Shown here piece by piece: positions 39,602 through 49,053 of a stretch of DNA of 64,000 bases. Position numbers and translations under genes: made by a program. Numbering within the stretch: the first letter of the stretch is position 1; every line of letters starts with the position of its first letter. Source of the stretch: Chloroflexota bacterium (GTDB lineage: Bacteria > Chloroflexota > Dehalococcoidia > Lucifugimonadales > GCA-2722455); contig PBMB01000017.1 of NCBI GenBank assembly GCA_002722455.1, forward strand, positions 1 through 64,000. The letters run 5' to 3'. Below the pieces are notes generated by a model. It was not told the DNA's origin. It saw only the letters and a program-made list of their open reading frames with translations, and made no database searches.

Positions 39602-40387
39602 ATGAAAAAAAATAACGCTAAGGCTAAAATGTTACGCGGTGAACTTGCGATTGGAGGAGAGGTAAACCTAGGGTCATTACTTTCTACCGAAAATGTTGCT
39701 GATATGGGATTTGATTTTATTTCTGTAGACAACCAACATGGCAGCTGGAATGAACTGACTACAATGCAGGCATTTAGAAACTCTGCACTATACGGAGTAA
39801 CACCAATGACAAGAGTCCGAACTAATGAATACAGTACCATTGGTAGAATGCTTGATATGGGAGCATTGGGCTTAATAATTCCAATGGTTGAAACTAGTGA
39901 ACAAGCACAGGCTGCTGTAGATGCTACCCGGTATCCTCCAGAAGGGAAAAGGTCAGGAGGAAATTTTGCGACATCTTTTCACGGTGAAAATTATTTTGAG
40001 GAAGCTAATGATGAAATCTTTTTATCAATTCAAATCGAAACTGCCTTAGGCTTAAATAATGCTAAGGAAATTATGTCTACAAAAGGGATTGATGGATGTT
40101 GGATAGGTCCTTTTGACTTAGCTGAATCTTTAGGGATACCCTTTAATTCACCAGAACATTTTGATGCTATTGAACACATCATTAATGTATGCAAAGAAAC
40201 AAATAAAATTCCAGGAATTTCATGTGGTCCTCCTAATTTTTCTACAGATCAATGGATAGAAAAAGGTTGTTTATTTGTCACTGCAGGTAATGATCAAATG
40301 TGGATGATAGATGGAGCTAAAAATACAATAAAAGAACTGCAACGTTATTGGCAACCTAATAATTCTGCTACCCCAAAATCTTATTGA
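39602..40387 (+). CDS. HpcH/HpaI family class II aldolase
   Basis: A 261-residue metal-dependent aldolase of the 2-dehydro-3-deoxyglucarate / 4-hydroxy-2-oxoheptanedioate type. FISVDNQHGSWN carries the catalytic histidine H46, IPMVETSEQA and IQIETALGLNN carry the metal-binding glutamate, and WIGPFDLAESLG the aspartate. These enzymes release pyruvate from sugar-acid or aromatic breakdown products, so a catabolic role is likely. GAGG lies about 10 nt before the ATG. Confidence 0.88.
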   Translation: MKKNNAKAKMLRGELAIGGEVNLGSLLSTENVADMGFDFISVDNQHGSWNELTTMQAFRNSALYGVTPMTRVRTNEYSTIGRMLDMGALGLIIPMVETSEQAQAAVDATRYPPEGKRSGGNFATSFHGENYFEEANDEIFLSIQIETALGLNNAKEIMSTKGIDGCWIGPFDLAESLGIPFNSPEHFDAIEHIINVCKETNKIPGISCGPPNFSTDQWIEKGCLFVTAGNDQMWMIDGAKNTIKELQRYWQPNNSATPKSY

Positions 40388-40430
40388 AACTAAGAGATTC
40401 TTAGCTAGCTATTAATAGTTAAAATAACAG

Positions 40431-43400
40431 ATGAAATCGAATAATTTGTCCCAAATTACTGATATTTTAGCTACAATGCCAGAATATCAAAAACTGATAA
40501 AACAATTAAATAAAAAAAGTTTTGATATTTCTGCTCAAATCTTACCTGAAGGATTTATTCCTTTTATTAATTTAATAATATCTAACTTAAATTACACAAA
40601 ATTAGTTATTGTTCCTGATATTACTACAGCTGAATGGATTGAATCTGAATTAAATCATTGGAATAACACAGATTATCCTATTTTATTTTTACCAGAACCT
40701 GAAACAGTTCCATATGAAATACCAGATCCAAGATCGAGGTTAACTCAACAATATTTATCACACTTGTCAACAATTGATACAAACCAAAATTTTCCAGTAA
40801 CAATAGTACTGTCCCTACCCACACTACTAAGAAAAATCATTGATCCTAAAATATACAAAGCAAATACTGTAACACTAAAATTAAACCAAGAAATTTCAAT
40901 GAAAGCTATGACTGAATCATGGCAAAACAGTGGGTATGAACGAACAAATATAGTTGAATCATTAGGTTCTTTTTGTACCAGAGGTGGAATTATCGATATT
41001 TTCCCCACATCTACAAAGACACCTATTCGTATTGAACTACTTGGCAATCAAATCGAAAGTATCCGAAGTTTTGATCCATCGACTCAAATATCAATTGAAC
41101 ATTTACAATCAATCATCATTCCACCTGCTCGAGAAATATTACCAAATTTTGACTCCTCTGTTATTAACAACCCAGAAGATTTCTCAAAATCCAATCAAAC
41201 AAAAATTGAAGATCACATTAATTCATTTTTATCTGCATCAATTCTTGATTATTTACCCAAATCTTCTTTGATCATTTCTATTAATCCATCTGAACAAATA
41301 TCTATCGGTGAAAAAACAAAAGACCGGTTCGAAGAATCAAAACCTGCATACTATCCTGACACAATTTTTTCTTGGAATACAATTCAGAAAGAACTCTACA
41401 AATATAACAAATTTATAAATATCTCTACTACTACTACATCTATAGATGAATTATCAATCCCTGTATTACAATCACCTGTTTTTTCTAGCAATATTAATGA
41501 ATTTGTTGATTATGTAGATATACAATCCAAAGAAGAAAAACAAATTTTTATCCATACTACTTCTCCAAATCGAATTAAAAGTATTCTACAAGAAAATTTA
41601 TCAATATCTCAAGAAGAAAATGATAGTTCAAAATTAATTATAAATGGACAATTTGTAACTATACTAGAAAACTCAAATACATCTTGTCCTTCTGGATTAA
41701 TTATTAAACATTCGGCTAATGACATAATATTACTCACAGATAAAGAAATCTTCGGCAGATCATATTTACAACAAAAATCTCCTTCTACCTCTTCGAACAT
41801 TAAAACAGAAGAAGGAACTCGCTCATTAACTAAATTTTTAGAAGGTGATTATGTTGTACACAACGATCATGGAATTGCAAAATTTATTGGATTAGGCACA
41901 CCCCCTAGTACAAATAATCCTGCAGAACATGTAATTCTAGAATATGCTAATAATGACAAACTCTATGTACCCTTAGAGTATATAAATCGAATAACAGCTT
42001 ATGTTGGGATGAGTGATCACAGCCCACCTTTATCACTACTTGGTGGTCAACAATGGGAAAAATCTCAACAGAAAGTCCGAGAGTCTATGGAATCGATAGC
42101 ATCAGATCTACTGCAATTATATGCAGATAGAAACCTTAACACTACTGATCCAATAGGATCAGATTCCCCCTGGCAATCAGAACTAGAAGATTCTTTTCCA
42201 TATACAGAAACTTCTGACCAACTATTGGCAACAGAAGATGTTAAAAAAGATATGGAACAAACTACACCTATGGATCGATTAATTTGTGGAGATGTTGGAT
42301 TTGGCAAAACTGAAATAGCCATACGAGCAGCATTTAAAGCTGTAATGGACAATAAACAAGTTGCAATTTTAGTTCCAACTACAATTCTTGCTGAGCAACA
42401 CTATACTACTTTTTTAGAAAGATTAGCTCCTTATCCCATAACTATAGAATCCCTTAGTCGGTTAAAATCAACAAAAGCTCAACAAAATATCCTTACTAAA
42501 ATAAAATCAGGTCAATTAGATATTTGTATAGGAACGCACAGACTAGTTCAAAAAGATGTCGTATTTAATAATTTGGGATTAGTGATTATTGATGAAGAAC
42601 AACGATTTGGTGTGACTCATAAAGAAAAACTCAAACAACTGAAAAATAATGTGCATGTTTTAACTTTAACAGCAACTCCAATACCAAGGACATTGCATCT
42701 TGCATTAAGTGGAATTCGAGATATTAGTAAACTTAGAACTCCTCCTGAACACCTTAAACCTATAAAAACTTACTTGGTAAAATCTGAAAAGAATGGTTCA
42801 AACAACTTCTTAAAGGAAGCAATTTATCGAGAACTAGATCGTCAAGGACAAATCTTTATACTACATAACCAAATACCTAAAATACCTGTCATATTTCAAC
42901 AAATTCAAAGATTAATCCCCGACGCTAAGATAGGTATAGCTCATGGACAAATGGATAAAGATAATCTCGCAAAAACTATGAACGCTTTTTCTAAGAAATT
43001 GATTGATATATTAATATGTACCACCATAATTGAATCTGGACTTGATATCCCTAATGCAAATACCCTCGTAATCAATAATGCAGAAACGTTCGGATTATCA
43101 CAGCTTTATCAACTTAGAGGAAGAGTTGGAAGATCTCAAAGAACAGGATATTGTTACTTAGTAACTAAAGACAATCCCTCTATTTCAAGTATTGCATCAA
43201 AAAGAATTAACACTATAGTTAATACCACTACCATTGGCTCAGGTTTTGAAATAGCTCTAAGGGATCTCGAAATTAGAGGTACAGGCAACATACTAGGCCT
43301 GGAACAAAGTGGATATATTCATTCTATAGGCCTAAATCTATACACTGAGTTACTGTATCAAACAGTTTCACGTACAAAAGAAAGGGAGAAGTCTCAATCG

Positions 43401-43856
43401 ATTAATGTAATGCCTCTCAAATCTACTATTAAGCTAAATTTATCGTCATATATACCAGAAGATTATATTCAGGATATTTCTATCAGAATAGAAATCTATC
43501 AAAAGATAGCTAATATTAACAACAATCAAAGTATTAAGAATTTGAAACTAGAATTAAAAGATCGCTTTGGGAAATTACCAATTCCTCTAGAAAATATGAT
43601 TTACATATCTATGCTTCAAATTGAAGCTGCTAAAGCAGAAATTAAATCAATAATTCAAAAGAATAACACAATAACCATCCGTATCTATAAGCCTGTTATT
43701 AAAAAAATTGAAAATTACTTACAAAAATCTAATTTACCCATTTTATTCAAATCCAATCAGATTATTTTAGATATTAATCAATACAATGAAAATCAATGGA
43801 TGCAAGTGCTCCAAGAAATAATTCAAAAACTTAATACTCAATCATCTAATAACTAA
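40431..43856 (+). CDS. mfd: transcription-repair coupling factor
   Basis: A 1141-residue superfamily 2 translocase that removes stalled RNA polymerase and recruits UvrA. The N-terminal UvrB-like module (about 1-320), the RNA polymerase-interacting domain (about 470-560, VVHNDHGIAKF) and the motor are present: Walker A GDVGFGKTE near 619, DEEQRFG near 720, and the RGRVGRS motif VI. A C-terminal TRCF domain closes it. Its stop overlaps the end of the convergent HAD gene by 15 bp. Confidence 0.96.
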   Translation: MKSNNLSQITDILATMPEYQKLIKQLNKKSFDISAQILPEGFIPFINLIISNLNYTKLVIVPDITTAEWIESELNHWNNTDYPILFLPEPETVPYEIPDPRSRLTQQYLSHLSTIDTNQNFPVTIVLSLPTLLRKIIDPKIYKANTVTLKLNQEISMKAMTESWQNSGYERTNIVESLGSFCTRGGIIDIFPTSTKTPIRIELLGNQIESIRSFDPSTQISIEHLQSIIIPPAREILPNFDSSVINNPEDFSKSNQTKIEDHINSFLSASILDYLPKSSLIISINPSEQISIGEKTKDRFEESKPAYYPDTIFSWNTIQKELYKYNKFINISTTTTSIDELSIPVLQSPVFSSNINEFVDYVDIQSKEEKQIFIHTTSPNRIKSILQENLSISQEENDSSKLIINGQFVTILENSNTSCPSGLIIKHSANDIILLTDKEIFGRSYLQQKSPSTSSNIKTEEGTRSLTKFLEGDYVVHNDHGIAKFIGLGTPPSTNNPAEHVILEYANNDKLYVPLEYINRITAYVGMSDHSPPLSLLGGQQWEKSQQKVRESMESIASDLLQLYADRNLNTTDPIGSDSPWQSELEDSFPYTETSDQLLATEDVKKDMEQTTPMDRLICGDVGFGKTEIAIRAAFKAVMDNKQVAILVPTTILAEQHYTTFLERLAPYPITIESLSRLKSTKAQQNILTKIKSGQLDICIGTHRLVQKDVVFNNLGLVIIDEEQRFGVTHKEKLKQLKNNVHVLTLTATPIPRTLHLALSGIRDISKLRTPPEHLKPIKTYLVKSEKNGSNNFLKEAIYRELDRQGQIFILHNQIPKIPVIFQQIQRLIPDAKIGIAHGQMDKDNLAKTMNAFSKKLIDILICTTIIESGLDIPNANTLVINNAETFGLSQLYQLRGRVGRSQRTGYCYLVTKDNPSISSIASKRINTIVNTTTIGSGFEIALRDLEIRGTGNILGLEQSGYIHSIGLNLYTELLYQTVSRTKEREKSQSINVMPLKSTIKLNLSSYIPEDYIQDISIRIEIYQKIANINNNQSIKNLKLELKDRFGKLPIPLENMIYISMLQIEAAKAEIKSIIQKNNTITIRIYKPVIKKIENYLQKSNLPILFKSNQIILDINQYNENQWMQVLQEIIQKLNTQSSNN

Positions 43857-44543
43857 ACTTAACAAAGAGGTTAAGTCCGAAATTCTTGGAGCAAGAACAA
43901 AATCCATATGATAATTGTACCGATCTATCAAAACTGGACTCATTCCTACATTCAAAGCACCTTGTATATCGCTTTCAGGATTATCTCCAACATAATATGA
44001 ATTAGATGCTTTTGTTTCCATACGTTCTAATGCTAAACTAAAAATCCGAGGATTTGGTTTCATTACTCCTGCTTCTCTAGAAGTAACTATAGTTGTTAAG
44101 TATTTATCTATATTCATTTTCTGAATTGTTGGTAACAAATCCACTTCTAAATTTGTAATAATGCCTAATTTAAAGTCTAATGATTGTAGTTTAATTAAGG
44201 TTGGAATTACATCATTGTACAAAGTAGCATCCTGAGGTTCGATTCTTACACGCTCAAAAATTTGTCCAGCTATATCAAGAGAAACTTCAACACCATTACT
44301 CGATAAAATTAACTGCTCATATTCAGAAAAAAATCGATCCTTTTCCTCATCAGTCCGTGCCGAAATTGGTTTCTTACTATTTTCTGTACTCAAAAAAAGA
44401 TCAGCTAAAATATAACCTTCTTCAATACCTTTCTCAGATACGCAAATATTGAAATCTGCACAAGCATTAACCTGAAGTTCATATCTAGATTTTTGGAATC
44501 CTGCTAAAGTTCCATAAAAATCAAAAAATATAGTATCATTCAT
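43842..44543 (-). CDS. HAD-superfamily hydrolase, DFY motif I
   Basis: A 233-residue haloacid dehalogenase-fold protein. The nucleophile is D8 in FFDFYGTL, motif II is ITN, motif III lysine lies in KPNPRIF and motif IV is GDNPESD. Most HAD phosphatases have DxD in motif I; here the second position is tyrosine (DFY), a pattern seen in L-2-haloacid dehalogenases (DAYGT) and some phosphatase relatives. Activity could therefore be dehalogenase or phosphatase. It is divergent from the AIR-synthase gene and overlaps mfd convergently by 15 bp. Confidence 0.82.
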   Translation of the reverse strand: MNDTIFFDFYGTLAGFQKSRYELQVNACADFNICVSEKGIEEGYILADLFLSTENSKKPISARTDEEKDRFFSEYEQLILSSNGVEVSLDIAGQIFERVRIEPQDATLYNDVIPTLIKLQSLDFKLGIITNLEVDLLPTIQKMNIDKYLTTIVTSREAGVMKPNPRIFSLALERMETKASNSYYVGDNPESDIQGALNVGMSPVLIDRYNYHMDFVLAPRISDLTSLLSLVIR

Positions 44544-44579
44544 ACTAAAGTATTATATTACTGAACAATCTAATTTGAA

Positions 44580-45611
44580 ATGTTGGATTTAATTATGCTG
44601 AAACCAGGGAAACTCCCTCCAAAATTATTAAAACAACTTCTAGATCAAATCAACCCTACAGATCCATCTGTTTTATTAGGACCACAAATTGGAGAGGATG
44701 CTAGCGTATTAAATACTAGTCAATCAAAATACCTGGTAGTAACCACTGATCCAATTACATTTACTACCGACAAAATTGGATGGTATGTGGTAAATATTAA
44801 TGCAAATGATATTGCAGTAATGGGTGGTGATCCCAAATGGCTACTAATAACTTTATTACTTCCGCAAAAAATTAATAAAAAAACTATAGATGATATTTTC
44901 TCACAAATAATTGATACGTCTTCTAATCTAGGCATTACATTGGTAGGAGGTCATACAGAAGTTACACCAAATATAATCTCTCCTATTGCAATTGGAACAT
45001 TAATTGGAGAAGTTTCAAAAAACCATGTTATTAAAACTAAAGATGCTAAGCCTAAAGATGCAATAATACTAACAAAAAAAATAGCACTGGAAGGAACTTC
45101 GATTATAGCTCGTGAGTTTCCCAACAAACTAAAATCTTTAGGAATTAAGAACGATATCATTCAAAAAGCAGAAGATTTTATCTTACATCCTGGTATTAGC
45201 ATACTTAAAGAAGCTAATGTTGCCAGAAATTTCAAATATGTTCATGCAATGCATGATCCCACAGAAGGAGGAATAGTAACAGCATTAATTGAGCTTGCAA
45301 TTGCCTCTAATACAGGGATAATGATAGATACTAAAAAAATACAAATCGCACCAGAATCAAAACAGATTTGTAAAGCATTAAATATAAATCCAATGGGTCT
45401 ACTATCTTCTGGTTGTTTAATAATAACAACTCCTCAAAAAAACAGTTGTGAATTAATAAAAAATTTTAAAAGTCACAATATTGAATCGTATGAAATTGGT
45501 CACTTAACTGCAAACCCAAATGAATATAAATGGGTCTCTACTTCTGGTATTGAAGATATGCCTATCTTCGAAAATGATGAACTAACAAAATGTTTTGAAG
45601 CACATACTTAA
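44580..45611 (+). CDS. AIR synthase-related (PurM/HypE/ThiL-like) protein
   Basis: A 343-residue member of the PurM superfamily of ATP-dependent ligases and kinases. The N-terminal half has GPQIGEDASVL and VVTTDPITFTT, then NANDIAVMGGDPKW for metal and ATP binding, and GGHTEVTP. The C-terminal half has HAMHDPTEGGIVTAL and the MGLLSSGCLI block. HypE ends in a thiocarbamoylated cysteine (PRIC); this protein does not, and it lacks specific ThiL signatures, so its reaction is unknown. An in-frame ATG at 44595 is an alternative start. Confidence 0.75.
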   Translation: MLDLIMLKPGKLPPKLLKQLLDQINPTDPSVLLGPQIGEDASVLNTSQSKYLVVTTDPITFTTDKIGWYVVNINANDIAVMGGDPKWLLITLLLPQKINKKTIDDIFSQIIDTSSNLGITLVGGHTEVTPNIISPIAIGTLIGEVSKNHVIKTKDAKPKDAIILTKKIALEGTSIIAREFPNKLKSLGIKNDIIQKAEDFILHPGISILKEANVARNFKYVHAMHDPTEGGIVTALIELAIASNTGIMIDTKKIQIAPESKQICKALNINPMGLLSSGCLIITTPQKNSCELIKNFKSHNIESYEIGHLTANPNEYKWVSTSGIEDMPIFENDELTKCFEAHT

Positions 45612-45624
45612 TTACTCTATACAT

Positions 45625-45659
45625 TGTTTGACTCCTCTATTTTCTGAATACTAGACTAA
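45625..45659. repeat. 35-bp direct repeat flanking the GC-rich gene, left copy
   Basis: Matches 46714-46748 at 32 of 35 bases in the same orientation. It lies 14 bp after the AIR-synthase stop. Within it TTGACT (45628-45633), an 18-bp gap and TAGACT (45652-45657) read like a sigma70-type promoter directed rightwards, here pointing into the antisense side of the next gene. Confidence 0.85.
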
Positions 45660-45673
45660 TATCCCCAAAGGGT

Positions 45674-46441
45674 TTATCCTCTTCTCCTTCGGTCCTCGTC
45701 AGTCAGAAATGGCTCAACCTTCCTTACGAATTCAGCTACAGATTCCTCAACACTGACCCCACTAGTTTGGATCACCAACTTTTGGTTCAGTTCTGATTCA
45801 TCGTACTGTTCCTCAAACAGACCTATTACCTTCTCGACGTCATTTTCTCTGGGTATGTGGCCTGGCCTTGGATTGGAGAGCATTCGCTCACGAATCGCTT
45901 GAGATGAAGACCTCAGCAATACCAGTACATACTCCGGAGCTACTTCAAGGAGTGCTCTATCCCATTCTCGCACTCGTTGCCGACGGTCTGAGAAAGACCC
46001 AGACTCACCATACCCGTAATACATTGGCGCATAGACGGCCTCAGGATAGTGCAGGCCGACTTCGATACTGTCCCGAAGAACTTCCCCTTTAAAGACATCC
46101 CGTGTAATATTGCTGGGGTGCATGTGACGCCATACCATGATGCGTTGCGCCTGCTCCAAAATCCACGGTTTTAGAGCTCGTACATCCGCCGCCCGCTCCT
46201 CTGTCAGTTTTTCGCTTCCGTAGTCACTACCGAGGTGAGCATACCGCCCCTCCTCTGGTATAACTGCTCCCGGACCTAAAATAAAACATTTGGTTGGATC
46301 CTGATCGGATATATCAGGGTATACCCAATGATCGTGGATGCGGACACCACTGGCTGAAAACTCCTTGAGTATCCAGTCACCTATCGCAAGGGCCATAGTA
46401 GTTCCACCCGAATACTCACACCCAATAAGAATTAGTCTCAT
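45674..46441 (-). CDS. P-loop-like protein of unknown function, GC-rich and probably foreign
   Basis: A 255-residue protein whose N-terminus MRLILIGCEYSGGTTMALAI resembles a nucleotide-binding loop, but the invariant lysine of GxxxxGK[ST] is glycine (G13). The rest contains a conserved-looking HDHWVYPD, a Trp-Arg-His stretch (MVWRHMHP) and an Arg-rich C-terminus; it could be a kinase- or sulfotransferase-like fold. Sampled lines run at about 47-60 per cent G+C against about 20-35 around it, and arginine use is high. A strong GGAGGT lies 7 nt before the ATG. Direct repeats sit on both sides. Function is not recognised. Confidence 0.7.
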   Translation of the reverse strand: MRLILIGCEYSGGTTMALAIGDWILKEFSASGVRIHDHWVYPDISDQDPTKCFILGPGAVIPEEGRYAHLGSDYGSEKLTEERAADVRALKPWILEQAQRIMVWRHMHPSNITRDVFKGEVLRDSIEVGLHYPEAVYAPMYYGYGESGSFSDRRQRVREWDRALLEVAPEYVLVLLRSSSQAIRERMLSNPRPGHIPRENDVEKVIGLFEEQYDESELNQKLVIQTSGVSVEESVAEFVRKVEPFLTDEDRRRRG

Positions 46442-46830
46442 ACCACCTACCTCCTGTTGCCAAAGCTATTTTTTGTTTCAATTGCATAATTAGTTACTAA
46501 CAACTATTTGTTAATATTATTTTTAATCATATAATTTATACTATAAACTCTATACTATGTACACAAATCAACGTAAAGATAAAATTATGTAACAACTTTA
46601 AAAATACTTGGAGAGATTATGCTCTTAATGGCTTGATCAAGTTATTAATAAGAAGTTGTGTTATTTAATCTATTTTAACTACTTTTAAAAACAAGTAATA
46701 ATCTATCGTTATTTGTTTGACTCAACTATTTTCTGAATGCTAGACTAAAATATATTCCTATTTAATGGTTGCTATCTTTCACCAATTATAGAATTAATAA
46801 TCCTTATGATCTTAAAGCTATATACAATTA
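46442..46830. other. 389-bp AT-rich spacer left of the PIG-L gene
   Basis: No gene is supported here. It contains the ribosome binding site of the leftward gene at its left end and, near the right end, the right-hand direct repeat with promoter-like hexamers. The middle (about 46480-46700) is extremely AT-rich with no open frame of note. Confidence 0.7.
46714..46748 (+). promoter_or_regulatory. right copy of the 35-bp repeat; likely promoter of the PIG-L gene
   Basis: TTGACT at 46717-46722 and TAGACT at 46741-46746 are separated by 18 bp and stand about 85 bp before the PIG-L start, a reasonable promoter position. It matches 45625-45659 at 32 of 35 bases. The promoter reading is inference. 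Confidence 0.5.
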
Positions 46831-47607
46831 ATGAAGGTAAAATTGGATAAAAATCAACCCAAAAATGCTATGATCGTTGTTGCACATGCAGATGATGCTG
46901 AATATGGTTGCTCAGGTACTGTAGCTATGCTAACAAAAAAAGGTATTGAGGTTACCTATGTCATATGTACAGATGGGAGCAAAGGAAGCAGCGATCCTGA
47001 AATGACTTCCGCCAAATTAATTAAATTAAGGAAAAAAGAGCAATTAGATGCAGCAAAAGTCTTAGGGTTGAAAGATGTTGTATTCCTTAATTATCCTGAT
47101 AGTTATCTAGAACCGTCACTAAGTTTAAGACATGATATTGCTCAAGAAATCAGACGTTACCAACCAAATATTGTTATAACTACATACCCTTCTCGCAATT
47201 TATCTACTCATCATGGAATTGGTGGTCATCCTGATCATATCGCTGCTGGAGAAGCAACTTTATCAGCTGTATTTCCTACTGCTCGCGATAGATTAACATA
47301 TCCAGATATGCTAAAAAAAGGATTACTTCCTCATAATGTATCAGAAGCGTGGGTAATAGGAGCTCCAGATCCAAACTTATGGATAGATGTCACCCCCTAT
47401 ATTGATATATCATTCGAGGCTCTCTCACAACATAGATCACAAATCCAATCTGTTACCAAAAAAGATGCATTTACAAGAATGAAGCGTTGGCGTCAAGATG
47501 TTGCTTCAGAAACATCTTTTACTTATGCAGAATCATTCAAAAGAATAATCATGGACGAATCCATTGAAATACCCCAGAATTATTTGTACAAAGAATCCTC
47601 TCTATAG
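46831..47607 (+). CDS. PIG-L (LmbE) family deacetylase
   Basis: A 258-residue zinc-dependent N-acetyl-sugar deacetylase. The first metal motif is VVAHADDAEYGCSGT (H19, D21, D22), with alanine in place of the usual proline of AHPDD, and the second is GGHPDH near residue 134. Relatives deacetylate GlcNAc-linked compounds such as GlcNAc-inositol or bacillithiol precursors. The substrate is unknown. It is followed by an Asp-box lipoprotein after 85 bp. Confidence 0.88.
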   Translation: MKVKLDKNQPKNAMIVVAHADDAEYGCSGTVAMLTKKGIEVTYVICTDGSKGSSDPEMTSAKLIKLRKKEQLDAAKVLGLKDVVFLNYPDSYLEPSLSLRHDIAQEIRRYQPNIVITTYPSRNLSTHHGIGGHPDHIAAGEATLSAVFPTARDRLTYPDMLKKGLLPHNVSEAWVIGAPDPNLWIDVTPYIDISFEALSQHRSQIQSVTKKDAFTRMKRWRQDVASETSFTYAESFKRIIMDESIEIPQNYLYKESSL

Positions 47608-47692
47608 TAATTTAAAGATATTTAAAAATACTTCAACTATAAATTCTTGATATCTAGGCTACTATTACGTAAACTGTTTTAGTCTCTAAATA

Positions 47693-49039
47693 ATGATTTT
47701 AAACAAAATGTTTGGCTACTATAAATATATTTTCACAACAAAACAAATAATAAGAAGTGTAATCATTTTCGCTGTATTATGCTCTATTTTATTAACAATT
47801 GCTTGCAACAATACTGAAACGAAAACAAATACTACAAACCCTGCAACAGATTCTTCATCTACAAAAAGTAGCACTGATATAGATAAAGCACTTAGCGCTG
47901 ATATAGATAAATCACTTATTGAAAATAATTTTGAACATGTCATAACTTTATCTGAGACAGCCACTTCTTTTGATATTACTGCTGGAAAAAGTAATGAAAT
48001 TTATGCAGCATTAAAAGAAGAGTACGATTTATTCGTTCTACACTCTACTAATGGCGGATTATCATTCGATCCCCCTATTAAATCAAACAATAACGCTCTA
48101 ATTACTGGGCTATCCTCTGATCGTCCTGCTATTGCCGCTTCAGATAATGGATCTGTAGCTGTAACTTGGACAAGTGGTCAAGGTTATGCACGTATCTGGT
48201 ATTCGCTTTCACAAGACTACGGAAAAACATTTGATCGTAGTTTTGTCTTATCTTATCGTGACCCAAAACCCTTAACGGGGTTTTCAGAAATATCATTTGA
48301 TAACAATAAAAACCCAGTAGCTTCATGGGTTCAAGAAGGTGGTATTAGAGTCTCGCAATCATTTGATGGAGGTGAAACATTTTCAATTGAAAGTGGTGTT
48401 GATTCAGAAGTTTCAGCATGTACAAAATCTTCAATTGCCTCTGCTGAAAATGATCACATTCTAGTCGCATACAGAGATCGAGAACTATTAGACAACAAAC
48501 CAATACGTCCTATAAAATTAGGAGTTTCTACTGATTTTGGTCAAGTTTTTGGAACACGTCAATTTGTTTCAAATAACCATTGGGACATAGAAACCTGTCC
48601 CAATTCTTTTCCATCAATCCAATCTTATAAAGATAATGTGTATATAACCTGGATGGATGGTGGAGTACAAGATAATCCTTCACTAACTAATATTTGGTTC
48701 GCTAAAGCAACTTTAAACAGCCAATATTTTTCAAATATACAGCTGAATCAAATTACCCTACAACATTCTCATCCTTCGATAACTGTATCTTCAAACGGAG
48801 ACTTACACATTATATGGGCGTCTCGAGAATCAGATAAAGCCGTAATTAAATATGTTTCATCAAAAGATGGTGTTACTTTTAGCAATCCTACTAATATAGT
48901 TAGCAGTAACGATGGATCAAATAGAAGAACACCTTCTCATCCTACTATTATTAGTGACAAAGCAGATAATATTTATGTTGCCTGGTCTGATGCACTTGGA
49001 ACACATATAGGGCAACTTAAAAAACAAGCCGCTCCATAA
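47693..49039 (+). CDS. Asp-box (BNR-like) lipoprotein
   Basis: A 448-residue exported protein. A long N-region leads to a hydrophobic stretch ending in lipobox LTIAC with C38, then a Thr/Ser/Asn-rich linker (about 40-65). The remainder is a propeller with Asp-box-like turns in which Phe replaces the usual Trp (STNGGLSF, SQDYGKTF, SFDGGETF, SKDGVTF). It lacks the sialidase RIP motif and acidic loop, so a binding or structural role at the surface is as likely as catalysis. Confidence 0.8.
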   Translation: MILNKMFGYYKYIFTTKQIIRSVIIFAVLCSILLTIACNNTETKTNTTNPATDSSSTKSSTDIDKALSADIDKSLIENNFEHVITLSETATSFDITAGKSNEIYAALKEEYDLFVLHSTNGGLSFDPPIKSNNNALITGLSSDRPAIAASDNGSVAVTWTSGQGYARIWYSLSQDYGKTFDRSFVLSYRDPKPLTGFSEISFDNNKNPVASWVQEGGIRVSQSFDGGETFSIESGVDSEVSACTKSSIASAENDHILVAYRDRELLDNKPIRPIKLGVSTDFGQVFGTRQFVSNNHWDIETCPNSFPSIQSYKDNVYITWMDGGVQDNPSLTNIWFAKATLNSQYFSNIQLNQITLQHSHPSITVSSNGDLHIIWASRESDKAVIKYVSSKDGVTFSNPTNIVSSNDGSNRRTPSHPTIISDKADNIYVAWSDALGTHIGQLKKQAAP

Positions 49040-49053
49040 ATTAATATTTAAAT

